Below are positions 34,865-46,800 of a stretch of 64,000 nucleotides of DNA, piece after piece. The position numbers were made by a program, and so were the translations under genes. The stretch comes from Blastobasis lacticolella. Taxonomy: Eukaryota; Arthropoda; Insecta; Lepidoptera; Blastobasidae. The stretch spans positions 1,746,001 through 1,810,000 of the forward strand of contig LR990056.1 in NCBI GenBank assembly GCA_905147135.1, read 5' to 3'. Each line of letters starts with the position of its first letter. Positions within the stretch are counted from its first letter, which is position 1. Under the pieces are notes generated by a model. That model saw only the letters and a list, made by a program, of their open reading frames with translations. It had not been told where the DNA came from and searched no databases.

Positions 34865-37800
34865 CTGGAACGGAGGCGGTTACAGGTTTGATGGTTCGTT
34901 TTAATTTGGCAGATCAACAGTGCGCGCGTGGGTAGTAACAGACGCTCCGATTTGGCTGGAGCCGACCAACCGTCAATTGCAGTCTACACTTATCCTTGCG
35001 ATATACAAAATAAAGTCACTTTTACGTGCTTGGGACGTGGGTGGACGTCCGACCAAGGTCGGCTCCGAATGATACAACTTCCAATGTACACAATAAAGTC
35101 GCTTTTGGATTGAGACGGATGTGCTCCCACGTACGTCGCCCGCACGTAAAAGCGACTTTGTTTCATACTGTGCAAGAATTACTATCATCTGCAACTGTCT
35201 GTGAGATCTGTAAGATTGCAGGTACCAGCTGGATGAGAAAGGCACAGGACATGGAATGGTGGACGCGAATCAATGTGTACTAGAAAGTGGATGATGATGA
35301 TGATCCCTTAACAAAAACGCTATCAAATTAAACAATAAACAAATCAGTCGTCAATCATCACGCCTATGCAGGTAGAGCTCGTCTAGTCTAAAATGACGCG
35401 CCCCACTACTTAGTTAGTTGATTTCGATGTGTGAGTGCAAATATTGATAACGACACTTCATCTGTGTGGGAGCCAATGAACGACGCGTTATCCTACGTTT
35501 GAATATCACCGGCAACTGAATGACCAATTACAACGGGTTTTGTATATGTATTGCGTCCATATTTTAAACTTGCTTGTGCGTTAATGCGATAGTGGGGCGC
35601 GGCATTTTAGATTAGACGAGCTCTATCTAATTATTAATTAGGTATCGAAGACCTTAAAAGCTTTATTTATTATACATGATAACAGATTATAACAATGATA
35701 TAACTTATATATGATATAAATTATATATGATTAGGTATCTAATTTAATAAATATACTTTGTCTAATACAGGATATAATTTGATAATTTTGACAACTCACT
35801 AATTGTTGGTCCTTGGCGCACGCCTATGAAATTTCGTGTTTTTCTTTCGTTAAAATGTACTACGGATAATGTCGTACTTCATAGACAGGCCCCGCCCCTT
35901 TAGTGAAGTGCCACGAATAACGAATAACAACAGATAATCGAAAATCGGTATTCAAATAAAATAATCGAACATTTTAAATTGACATTTTGATAATTCAATA
36001 ATTTAAGGAACTATAACTCTTTTTCCTTGTTTAGATTTCACAGTAAGAGTCCTTTCACAACAACGATTTCGACTCGCGCGTATTATACGGAATAGGCTGA
36101 CTGACCAAATAAAAATACGGACGTGTCGAAATCGTCGTTGTGGAAGGATCTTAATGTCGTATTAATAAATTATCAATTCAAAAGAAAATAAATAGTTTAT
36201 TTTGTATAACACGTACTGAATAACCATGCAACTATCGATTCCCAGTTCTATGACAATGATAATCGATAATCGAATAGAGTCGTTAACGATTTTACACTTC
36301 CCCATCCCTACTGTGAACTGTCAAAATTATCAAAATATAAGATTTGACAAAGCATAGCGAATATACTCACTTCTGCGAGTCGTGCCTGCTGTTGTGTGGG
36401 TCGTGCGCGTGCGGGCTGAGCTTGTGGTTGGCCAGGAACGTGCCGATCGACTCGTCGGAGCTGTAGCTGTCGTCGCTGGGGAGACGGAAAGTAATATATT
36501 GGTGAGGTATATTTCAAGTTTTTGGAAAAGTAACTCTTGTCTGAACGGTTACCGGTCGCTAAATTCGTAATGCGCTTATTACATTTGACTAAATTCAGAA
36601 GCAAAAAGCGTGACAGCAAATCAAAGTGGAATGTATGGCTCATTAAATAAGGTCCATTATTGTATCCCGGCTTTTAAAAAACGGAGCGACACGTCCCATA
36701 ATATAAGTGATACAAAAATGGACCTTATTCTATGATCAATGCATTTCACTTTGATTTGCTCGCACGTTTTTTGCTTCTGAATTTAGTCAAATGTAGTCAG
36801 CGCATAAGCTAGCAATATCATCGTCGAATGGCGATAGAAGCTATTGTTTTCGCGACCCGATTCCTAGTCCCCTGGAAAGTTAACCCTGTGGATCGCCCCT
36901 AACGTCATCTCCATGGACTCCTTTCCTTACCTGTCTCTCACAGGTCTTCATGTCTGATGATCGTGGCCATGATAGCTAATTGTCTGCAGTGACTTCTGTT
37001 TTTTAGAAGGTTGTTTTTTGTGCATCCTATAGTTGTATTTCCTTACCTGTCAGTATCCCTGGAATCCCCCGGGCTGGAGAGGTCCCCAGCGATCGCCTCC
37101 TGCAGTGCCGTGGCTCTCCTAGCGGCCAGCCTGGCTTCGTCCCTAGCGGCCGCGGCCTCGGCCGCCGCGGCCGCCGCAGCGGCTTCGGCGGCGGCCCGCG
37201 CACGGGTTGCTTCGCCCAGCTTGGCGGATAGGGTGACCGTTTCTTCTTTCAGCTCTCTGGAGTGGAAAAGGGGAAAATGATTCATAGGAAAATTATAGTT
37301 TTTTTCTTCTTCTTCGTGTCAATTATTCTGATTGACAATCTGCGACCTTCTATCAGAGCCAACCAATTGAAGTTTTATTTTGATAGGCCATAATTTTTTT
37401 CCCACAGTGATTCGAGAGTTGTTTTCATAGTAAAAGTTGTAGAAAATAAAAACCTTTCCAATGAACTATCGATTAACGTTATTGGTCATATAGGCTGGGG
37501 TCCATACATTTCTGTCCATTCAGTCCTCCTTATTCATAAAATCATTTTCGTTTCTTTTTGCATCCTTCGGCCGTGGCTTTCGTAATTCGCTTGCCTGTTC
37601 TACTGCTGTAAAACTACGTGGTGCTGGTCGCGGTGTTAAACCTGCCGGTATCAGGAAAGAGCTCCCGCCCCGAGAAGCGAAGGATTGATATCGTCGAGTC
37701 GACTTACGACGTGAAGATGTCACCACAGTGGAAAAGAAAAAGTAAGAAATCGGAATTGAACGCTCGGATCATGATGTTGTCGCTGGTCGCCCTGGAAACC

Positions 37801-40800
37801 TAGGAAAACCTTCCCCCAGACCCTCATCTCAGCTGCCTAGGCACCTTCCTCATCTCGTCAGCATGGTGCTGGTCGCGCTGCCTCGCGGCTGCCAATGCGG
37901 CCGCCAGCTGGTCGCGTGCCCTGCCCTTCCAGGCGGGAGCGCGCTGTCGCTTCTAGTTCCAGGGGGGATTCTATACAACCCTGCATGAGTAGGTGCTCAC
38001 CTGAGCTGCCTGGCGTGGTACTGGACATGGTGCTAAACCTGCCAGCATGAGGAGAAGTCCTCACGAGACTCAAGAAGCGACGGATTGACATCGCCGAGTC
38101 GGACGCGAGAGCGAACGACGTGAGGATGCCGAAGATCGAGCACAGTCGAGAAGAAAAAGTTGGAAATCGAAATTGAGCGCTCGGACGATGATGATGTTGC
38201 TCGTCGCCCTGGAAGCCTAGTAACACCTTCATCCAGATCGGGCACAGTGGAGAAGAAAAAGTAGGAAATCGGAATGAAACGCTCGAATGTGGGTGATGTT
38301 GCCGGTCGCTCTGGAAACCTAGTAAAACCTTCCACCACACCCTCACCTGAGCTGTCAGCCACCTTTCTCATCTCGTCAGCATCGCCCTGGAAACCTAGTA
38401 GAATCCTGCATCAGTAGTTCCTCACCTGAGCTGCCTGGCCATCTTCCTCATCTCGTCAGCGTGATGCTGGTCGCGTTGTCTCGCGGCCGCCAGCTCGGCA
38501 GCCAACTGGTCGTGAGCTTCGCGCAGCCGCGACGCCTGCCCTTCCAGGCGGGAGCGCGCCGTGGCTTCTAGCTCCAGGGAGGATTCTAGTTCCTGTGGGG
38601 GTGAGAATGAGAGTAAGAAAGTGGATGAGAATGAATGGGAATGGGAATGACGATGGGAGTGGGTGTGGGTGTGGCAATGGGAATGGGAGTGGGTTTGGGA
38701 GTAGGAGTGGCAATGGGAATGACAATGGAAATGAGATTGAGAATAAGAATCAAACTCAAACTCAAAATTTTTTTTTTTATTAGTACATTAAATATCTCTT
38801 TCAATCGTCAAAAAGGAGGGGGTAGGAAGGTAAGAAAGGAACAAACACAGTATCACTTTGGTCGGGATTGAAAATATAAATTAATTTACATACAAGTAGG
38901 TACAAAAAACAATAAATAAACAGTAGGTATACCTACTAAAATTAACTGTGGGCCCTACATTAAGGCAATATGTATGTATATGTAGAAAGAGAGCGCTTTA
39001 GAGAAGCTCAGGTTCCGAGGTTTGTAATGTGTATAAAATTATCATATATTTCTACAAGATCCTTACAAAATCCTCACTTCTCTACCTCAACTTATCCAAC
39101 CAAAAATCACCTTTCTTTCCTCCCTACACCAATCTCACCACCGGTACCCACCTTATTCCGAACCTCCAGCCTCCTCTCGGCCTCGGCCTGGCCATGCGAG
39201 TGTCCGGCCTCCGCCCTGGCCAGCCGGGCGGCCAGCTCCTGCAGGCGTTCGCGGGCCTGCCGCGCTTCCTCGGAGGCCTGGTCGGCTTTCGCGGCCTGCG
39301 CGCGGCCCTCCGCCTGGGCGGCGTTTAGAGCGCTGGTGCAGGTGCGGTACTTCTTGAGGAGCTGGATGGAACAGAAGAGAAGAGAATAATGTTATTGTTG
39401 AACTGTGTAGGTGCGTTTGGGTATTACAAATTGTATTTGCGAATTTTCAGTTTGCCCATTTCGGACGTACAATGTTTAAAGTAGCAATAACTTGATAGGG
39501 GGATAACGTGTGTCTGGGTATTTTATGGAAAGTTTGGGCGGCCGACATTGCAAAGTCGTTTGCTATGAAAATAACGGTTTTATAATAAACTAACCCTGAA
39601 AAGCGTCGGATAAGACCAACACACCTAGGCCCCTGAAGTCTAAGCTACCACCAAACTCGCCGGCCTCAGAACCATCTAGACTCTAAGCAGTCACCAACCT
39701 TGCCAGCATTTCGCACATATGTCGCCTCCTCTAAAGTTGTCAGCAGTCACCCATTACGGTCTTGTTGAGTTTTCCCTACATCCGTCGCTACCTTCCCGGC
39801 GTCGTCCAGCTGTGTCCTCAACCTCGGTCGCCTCCTCAGAGCCACCTAGAGTCTAAAGCATCTGAAGTCTAAGATATCTAGAGTCTAAATCATCTAGTGT
39901 GTAAGAGGCCGCGTCGCGCGTCCACATCGTTTCCTCTAGAGTCGTCAGCAGTCACCAACCTCGGCCGCCTCTTCAGAGCCACCAAGAGTCTAAGCTGGCA
40001 CCAATCTCCGTCTTCTCCTCGAAGGTACCTAGAGTCTAAGCTGTCACCAACCTCGCCGGCTCCTTCAGAGGCCTTCAGAGTCCCCTTTGAGTCTAAGTAG
40101 TGACTCACCTCAGCAGCCTCCTCCTCAGCATCATCCAGCTGCGTCCTGGCGGCCGCGGCGTCTCGGCCGGAAGCCAGCGCCCTCTTGGCGGCCGCGTCTC
40201 GCGCCCGCACCGCCTCCTTCAATGCGGAGACGGATTCGGCGACCTAGGCCTCGACCGACGCCTACCTGATATCTCTAGGTCTCAGGCGTACAGTCTAAGC
40301 TGTCACCAACCTCCTCAGAGATACCTAGAGTCTACCCTGTCACCCACCTCAGTCGCTTCCTCCCCGGCGTCGTCCAGCTGTATCCCCAACATCGGCCGCC
40401 TCCTCAGAACCACCTAGAGTCTAAGCAGTCACCAATTTCCTCAGAGGTACCCACAGTCTAAGCTGTCACCAACCTTGGCCGCCTCCTCAGAAGCATCTAG
40501 AGTCTAAAGTATCCAGAGTCTAAGCAAGCGTATGGTGTGCCTCGTCGCCTCCTCTAGACTCTAAGCAGTCACAGACCTCGGTTGCCTCCACAGCGGAACC
40601 TAGAATCTAAACAGTGACTCACCTCAGCAGCCTCCTCCTCAGCGTCATCCAGCTGTGTCCTAGCGGCCGCGGCGTCCCGGCCGGCCGCCAGCGCCCTCTC
40701 GGCGGCCGCGTCTCGAGCCCGAGCCGCTTCTTCTAAAGCAGAGACAGCCTCGGCGGCCTCGGCCTCCGCCGACGCCTTGGCTTTGCAGGCCGCGCGGACT

Positions 40801-43800
40801 GAGAGTTCCAGGTCTTCCACCTAGGGACAGAGAGGTAATGCTGTCAGTGCACCGCTTCAGTTAAGTAAACCATGACCATCAGTGGGAGAAAGAAATGGCA
40901 AGAAACGCACAGGTATATTTACATATGATTACATTGCATTTAAACATTTGTCACGGGCAAGTGTTGCCAGTGGCCGACATTCAAAAGTAACACCATGCAT
41001 CTCAAAAAGCAACATTTTCACGAGAAAAGTATAATTATCATTTTTTAGATTTTTATAGTTACTGTGGATGGTGAAAACATTACTTTTTTAACTGCCTTGT
41101 GGTACTTTTGAATATCGGCCACTGGCAACAATCCTTTGTTTAATCGGGCAAAAGTCCTTTACAATGTAATACGTCCACTGACCATCCTGATGATGCATTA
41201 TGAAGGAGCGAAGCACGTGTCTATGTTGACCGGTGATAGTTAGTGTGGTGGAGGTATAGTGTGGTGGGGATGGTGTAGTGTGGTGGCGGTTGTGTATTGT
41301 GATAGTGTAGTGTGGTGGTGTAATGTGGTAGTAGTGGTGTAGCGTGGCGAGCTCACCGCTCACAGGTAGGACAATGAGACCCAATAACCAGTAGAGACAA
41401 TCAAGTCAATCTCACCTGGTTCTTCAACTGCCTGATCTGCGCCTTGCCACCGCCTTCCTTTTCTTTCTGCTCCAGCATAGTTTGAGCGTCGCGGAGGAGG
41501 GCGCGGTACCGCTTCAGGTCCCTGAGACAGACCGACAGAGGTTACTACTTTGTCTAAAAAGCTTATACAAGCTTGGCAAAATTTTGTCGTCTAAATTCAG
41601 TATCCAAAAACATGAGAGCAAGATCTAAATGGAATGTCATTCTGGAAAGCGGACCGACGCATTACACATATAATTTATGCAAAAATGGGCCTTACTCATT
41701 ACTCATTTTGGAATTACTCGGCGCTAAAAAGATGGCAACCAAATGAAACCGTTAGGGAGATACGATACTACCGAAAGACATTCTGATATACAACACACGT
41801 CAAAGGTAAATCACAGACACCACACTATTTGTGTCGAGGGGTTAAAGATAAGGACCTATAGAGCCAAAAGGTATTATCAAACGCTTTTACACGACGGGTC
41901 GTAACCCATAAAAACCCACCCTTTTTAATCTAAATACGACGTTTACCCAACTTATAGGACATTTTTGCTAGCTGGGGATCGAGATAGACTCACCTCTTCA
42001 ACCTCTGTACGAGGTGCGCCTGCTGTGTGGTCTCGTTCCTGGCAGCTTCCTCCAGCGAAGCGAGTCGTCGTTCCAACTCGTGTCTTTCCCGCACCAGCAG
42101 ACTGCGTTCCGCGTGCTCGCTCTCCAGCTGGGATTCCAGCACTGGGGGAGAGAGACAGAGTTGTTAGTAAAAGTATAGGGGCCGACCGGGTGGTCGGCAG
42201 GTACAAACTATTGGCTCTGGACATAATTCGGATTTTAATGAAATTTTGGTAATAGTGTGGGGTGTGTAATTTAAGTTTCCGACCTCGAGGGTCCTGTGCT
42301 AGATTGAGGGTGGCGAAAATACTTCGAAATGATTGGACTCTTTAGTTTTTTGCCTATAACTCAAAAACGGCGGCCTATAGCAAAGGAAATTCTTCTACTA
42401 TGGTAATCTACACAAAATTCTCTACAACATTTGCTTTGCATACTCTTTCAAATTTCCAACCGTGTCCGAGCAAAACAGTCTCGGTTGTGGTCGTAGGTAA
42501 AATATCCTTTCCTTCAGATCTTATAGAAGAGTATCAGAAATTATACATGTGTTTCTATATGATATATGCACAAATTACCAATATTGTTATTTTCCTCTTT
42601 AGGAAATTGTATGAAAAACTTACATGTGTTTCTATATGATGATTCGGGGTGCAGTCATTTTCGCAGGAACATTTTTATGTGCGTAAGCGGTTGAGCATTC
42701 GCAGATGCCCTCTCTCGTCCTTACCCCCCGTAACCCAGTGGAACGGAGTCCGCTCCGACTGGCGGAGGGCTCGGATGATATGATATACAAATTACCAATT
42801 TCCTTTCCGCCCCTCCTTACCCACACCCAAAGCCAAACACTCACTCTTAAGCTTCTTAACGGCGTTGGCCCGGGTCTCCTCGAGCTCGTCGTCCCGCGCG
42901 GCCGCCTCCAGCCGCGCCTCCTTGCGCTGCTGCTCCAGCAGCATCTCCAGACGCACCTTCGCGCTCTCCAGCAGCTGGGGGAGATCATATCATTATATAC
43001 ACATTTACTTGCTTCCATAAATATGTATGTATGTAAACTCTAAATTGCATCAAATACCTTAAAACTATAACTATATACTTAAAACACCCGCAAGAAGTCT
43101 ATTCCGATCTAAAAACATTATGACTTTAACATCACAATATATTTATGACATAGCTACCCACGTAAAATCAAACTTGGAACATTTCCCTAGCAAATCAGAA
43201 CATCTGAGATACAGACTTCGAAACAAATCTGATCTTAATTGTGAAGCCTACAGGTTACATAAATCAAAATTTATTATGACGAATTTCGGTCCTGTAGTCT
43301 ACAATAAAATTCCAAAGTAAATTAGGGACTGTTTAATAACATTTAAAAATAAACTAAAAGTATTGTTAATAGCAAAAGCTTATTACAGCTTGAAAGAATT
43401 ATTTGATGACAAATTCGAATAACAATAGTTTTAAGACGTTTTAATTAAAATAACCTCCTAACGTCGATATTGACCTATAATGTTATAGACTGTATTAATT
43501 TCAATTTTATTTAAAAATGACGTAAAATTTTGAATTTTATGTAACAAAGAGTATTTGAGTACTATATAACAAAAGTGATATATAATACATTGCAAAGGCG
43601 GGCTTGTCCCACAATGGGATTTCTTACAGCTAACCTTAGATAAGCTGAAAGGAGCATTAACGAGCGGATAATACAATAACATTGTTATGTACGTACAATA
43701 CAGACCCGGGAGGGAGGGAATTTTGGGAGGGAGGAGGCTTTGAACGAAGCTGATGGAATGATTTATACCTATTGACTATTTAAGTATTTACGTGTACATT

Positions 43801-46800
43801 GTATCTGTTATTAGTCAGTGCTTTTTACTTTTTCCAATACTCTATAGTACTTATATATAAGTACTATACTTTGTACTTTTATTATTATTACTTAAACTAC
43901 TTATAATATATACATACAATATATGCCTATTATTGCACTTTCGTTTAGTTTATTACCATTGTATATTTATAACAGTATGTTTAAAGAGATTTTTTTATAT
44001 TATTAGATGTAAATTATGTGTTTAACTAGATAGATATGAGTTTTACGTATTTAGAACTTAAGAGTAGGGACGGAATAAAACCTAATTATTTTGCTATCTT
44101 ATCGATTAAATATTTCTTTTTTCAGGTGGTAGTGTACCGACATCTATCGCTCCAATAGGGAAACTCAGCAATACTCACATTACGAGTACACGAACACAAA
44201 GTTGGCAAGCATGCGCACATAGATCGCGCTAGAGAAATGTGCCAACTTCCACGGCATATATATACAACTTTCGACGATCAACTGTCGGACCCCTGGTCCC
44301 CTGGTAACAACACCCGGCCAGGTGGGTAATTACCCTTTTCCATCTTCGCTTGCCAACATTGGCGGCTGCCTTATTTCCCTCACCGCCAAAGTAGGACACT
44401 GCCAAGACTGAGGAGACCGCCTGGGTGAGTACCACCGCATTATCTATTTCTGCTACCCAGCAACAATGCTTGCTTTTCGCTTCGGTTCGGTTTCGGTTTG
44501 AAGGATAAGGTATCCAGAACAATGCGACATTTTCCGAGAGCCGATTAAAAAGAAAAAATAGTTGTAATAATTGTAACAGAAGGCGTTCATTAGACATGAT
44601 TCTCAAAAATAAATCAAAATGAGACCGTTAAATGTATAAAAATCCAGCAGCCATCTACTGGGGCACGGTCGAACAACATTTTTCACTTTTTAAAGTAGCT
44701 GTCTGAAAATTCCCCATTACAGACATGAGGCATTTCATCCTACTCCTCACAGTGACAATGAACCAGCAGTTCCGCATTTCTATTGCAACCTAAATGCACG
44801 AATCGTAGACAGTTACCGCTAACCATCAGCTGGGCTGTCTGCTCGACTGTCACTGCCTACCAAAAAAAAATCCAGCCTCAAACTCAACTCAAATCCCACC
44901 CACACACCCCCACTCACCTGTATCTGGCCAGCCAGATCGTCGAGCTCCTCCTCCTGGTCCCGGACCCTCCTCTCGAGGTCGGCCCGCGCCTTCCGGAGCG
45001 CGGCCGCCTCGTCGCCGCCGCCGCCGCACTGCTCCAGCTCGCGCGCGGCCGCCGTCAGACGCTCCTCCTTCAGCTCCAGCTCCAGGCGGGATTCCTGATG
45101 GGGAGGGGTGATTTTAGCGGTGTTCCTAGAGGGGAGGCTATAACGCTGTTCCTAGAGGAGAGGCTTTAGCGCTGTTCCTAGACTGAGAGATTTGGTGAGA
45201 CGCTTCTCCTTGAGTTCCAGCTCGACGAGGGATTCCTGGTGAGGAAGGTGGGAGATTTTAGGGACTTAGGGGAAACGAGCTAGCGTTGTTTCTATTAGAA
45301 TGCTGGATATATGAATAATGAATAGAAAATAAGCTAGTTTGGTGCATGGTGTCTTACTTATGTTCTACCCCTACCCTACCTTGCTCTACCCCCACTGTAC
45401 CCTACCTCTCCTTACGCCTACCCAACCCTACCCCTGCCGACGCTGTTTTCTTTTATACAAACCTTGTTGTCCTGACAATTACAAATCCAAAAAAGAATTA
45501 GCTAGAGAGGTGCAGCCATTCTGCTTCAGGCCAACTTCAACAGCAGAAGCACATGCAGCTCCCAGCTTTGATACAATTCTATCTAAGCAGTTCAAACATT
45601 TTAACGGCCAGCGCCTGGGGGCCTTATCGCGCTAATTTTAACATATTTACCAAAACCAAGTGCAGCCGTTGTTCACGTATTTCTTTCTTTGGTTTTCACT
45701 ATATAATGAGAAAGAGACGTCGTATGACAACGGCTGCAGTTTAGTTTTTAACTGTCGTATCGATATCAAACCGTAAAGCATTTTTATAGTATGGTGCCTT
45801 GAAGCAAAAGTACAATATTGGATCCCGTGATCTAGGGCATACACTAAATTTCAATTATTTCAATACAGTTAAAAATAAGAGCTATCGCGGCAGTACATTT
45901 CTTGCAGCCTCACAAAATAAGTTATTAGGCCATTATAGGTATATCACAGTACCTGCAACGACTGTTCCAACGCGAATTTATCGCAAGCATTCACAAAATT
46001 ACAATTCAAGAGATCAAACACTATCGACGCCCCTAAATTTCTCGCAGTCTCACAAAATAAGTTGTTAGGATATTTCCATACCTGCAAAGACTGCTCCAAC
46101 GCGTACTTATCGGCCAACGCCTGGTCGCGATCGCGCGCGAGCCGGTCGCGGGCGGTTCGCTCCCTCTTCAGTTCCTCTTGGGCACTGTGCAGTTCCACGT
46201 CGAACTTGCGTTGGCGCTTCTCTAACAGGTTGTTGCGGCATGTCTGGGGAGTAATTGTGAGGTTTAAATATTATCATCATCATCATATCAGTCAGAAGAC
46301 GCTCCCCCAGAGATCTCCACAAAGACCGGTCCTGTGCTTCCCGCATCCAGCTGGTGCCTGCGATCTTTACCAGGTCGTCAATCCACCTTGTGGGAGGCCT
46401 ACCCACGCTGCATTTTCGATATGGCGTAGTTATATTAACAAAAACTAATTACAATAAGTGTATAAGAGAGTGCCCGGAATAGCATTGTATCTGGACTCAT
46501 TCATCTTTAGATTTTCGCAACTGTAGATGGCGCTAGCGAGGCATAGGACTGATGCCAAAATGCTGTCGTACTGTTAGACAGAAACAACTGCTGTAAAATG
46601 ACAAATCTATTCCAGCCAATGATAGGGCTTTATTTTGACATCAGAGCTCACGACGAAGTAGTGCCATCTCATGCAATCTGAAATCGCGAAAATCAATTTT
46701 TTTAAGTAAATTAATAAAACTTATTTTTAGTAAATTCATCAAATTTATTTTTGATAAATTCATAAAGCTCATTTCTGGAGCACCAAATAGTAATTACCTG

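Noticed and set aside
34451..34891. A 146-codon plus-strand frame over the myosin 3' end
   Set aside because: It is antisense to the terminal exon and the repeat extension; its repeats mirror those on the other strand.
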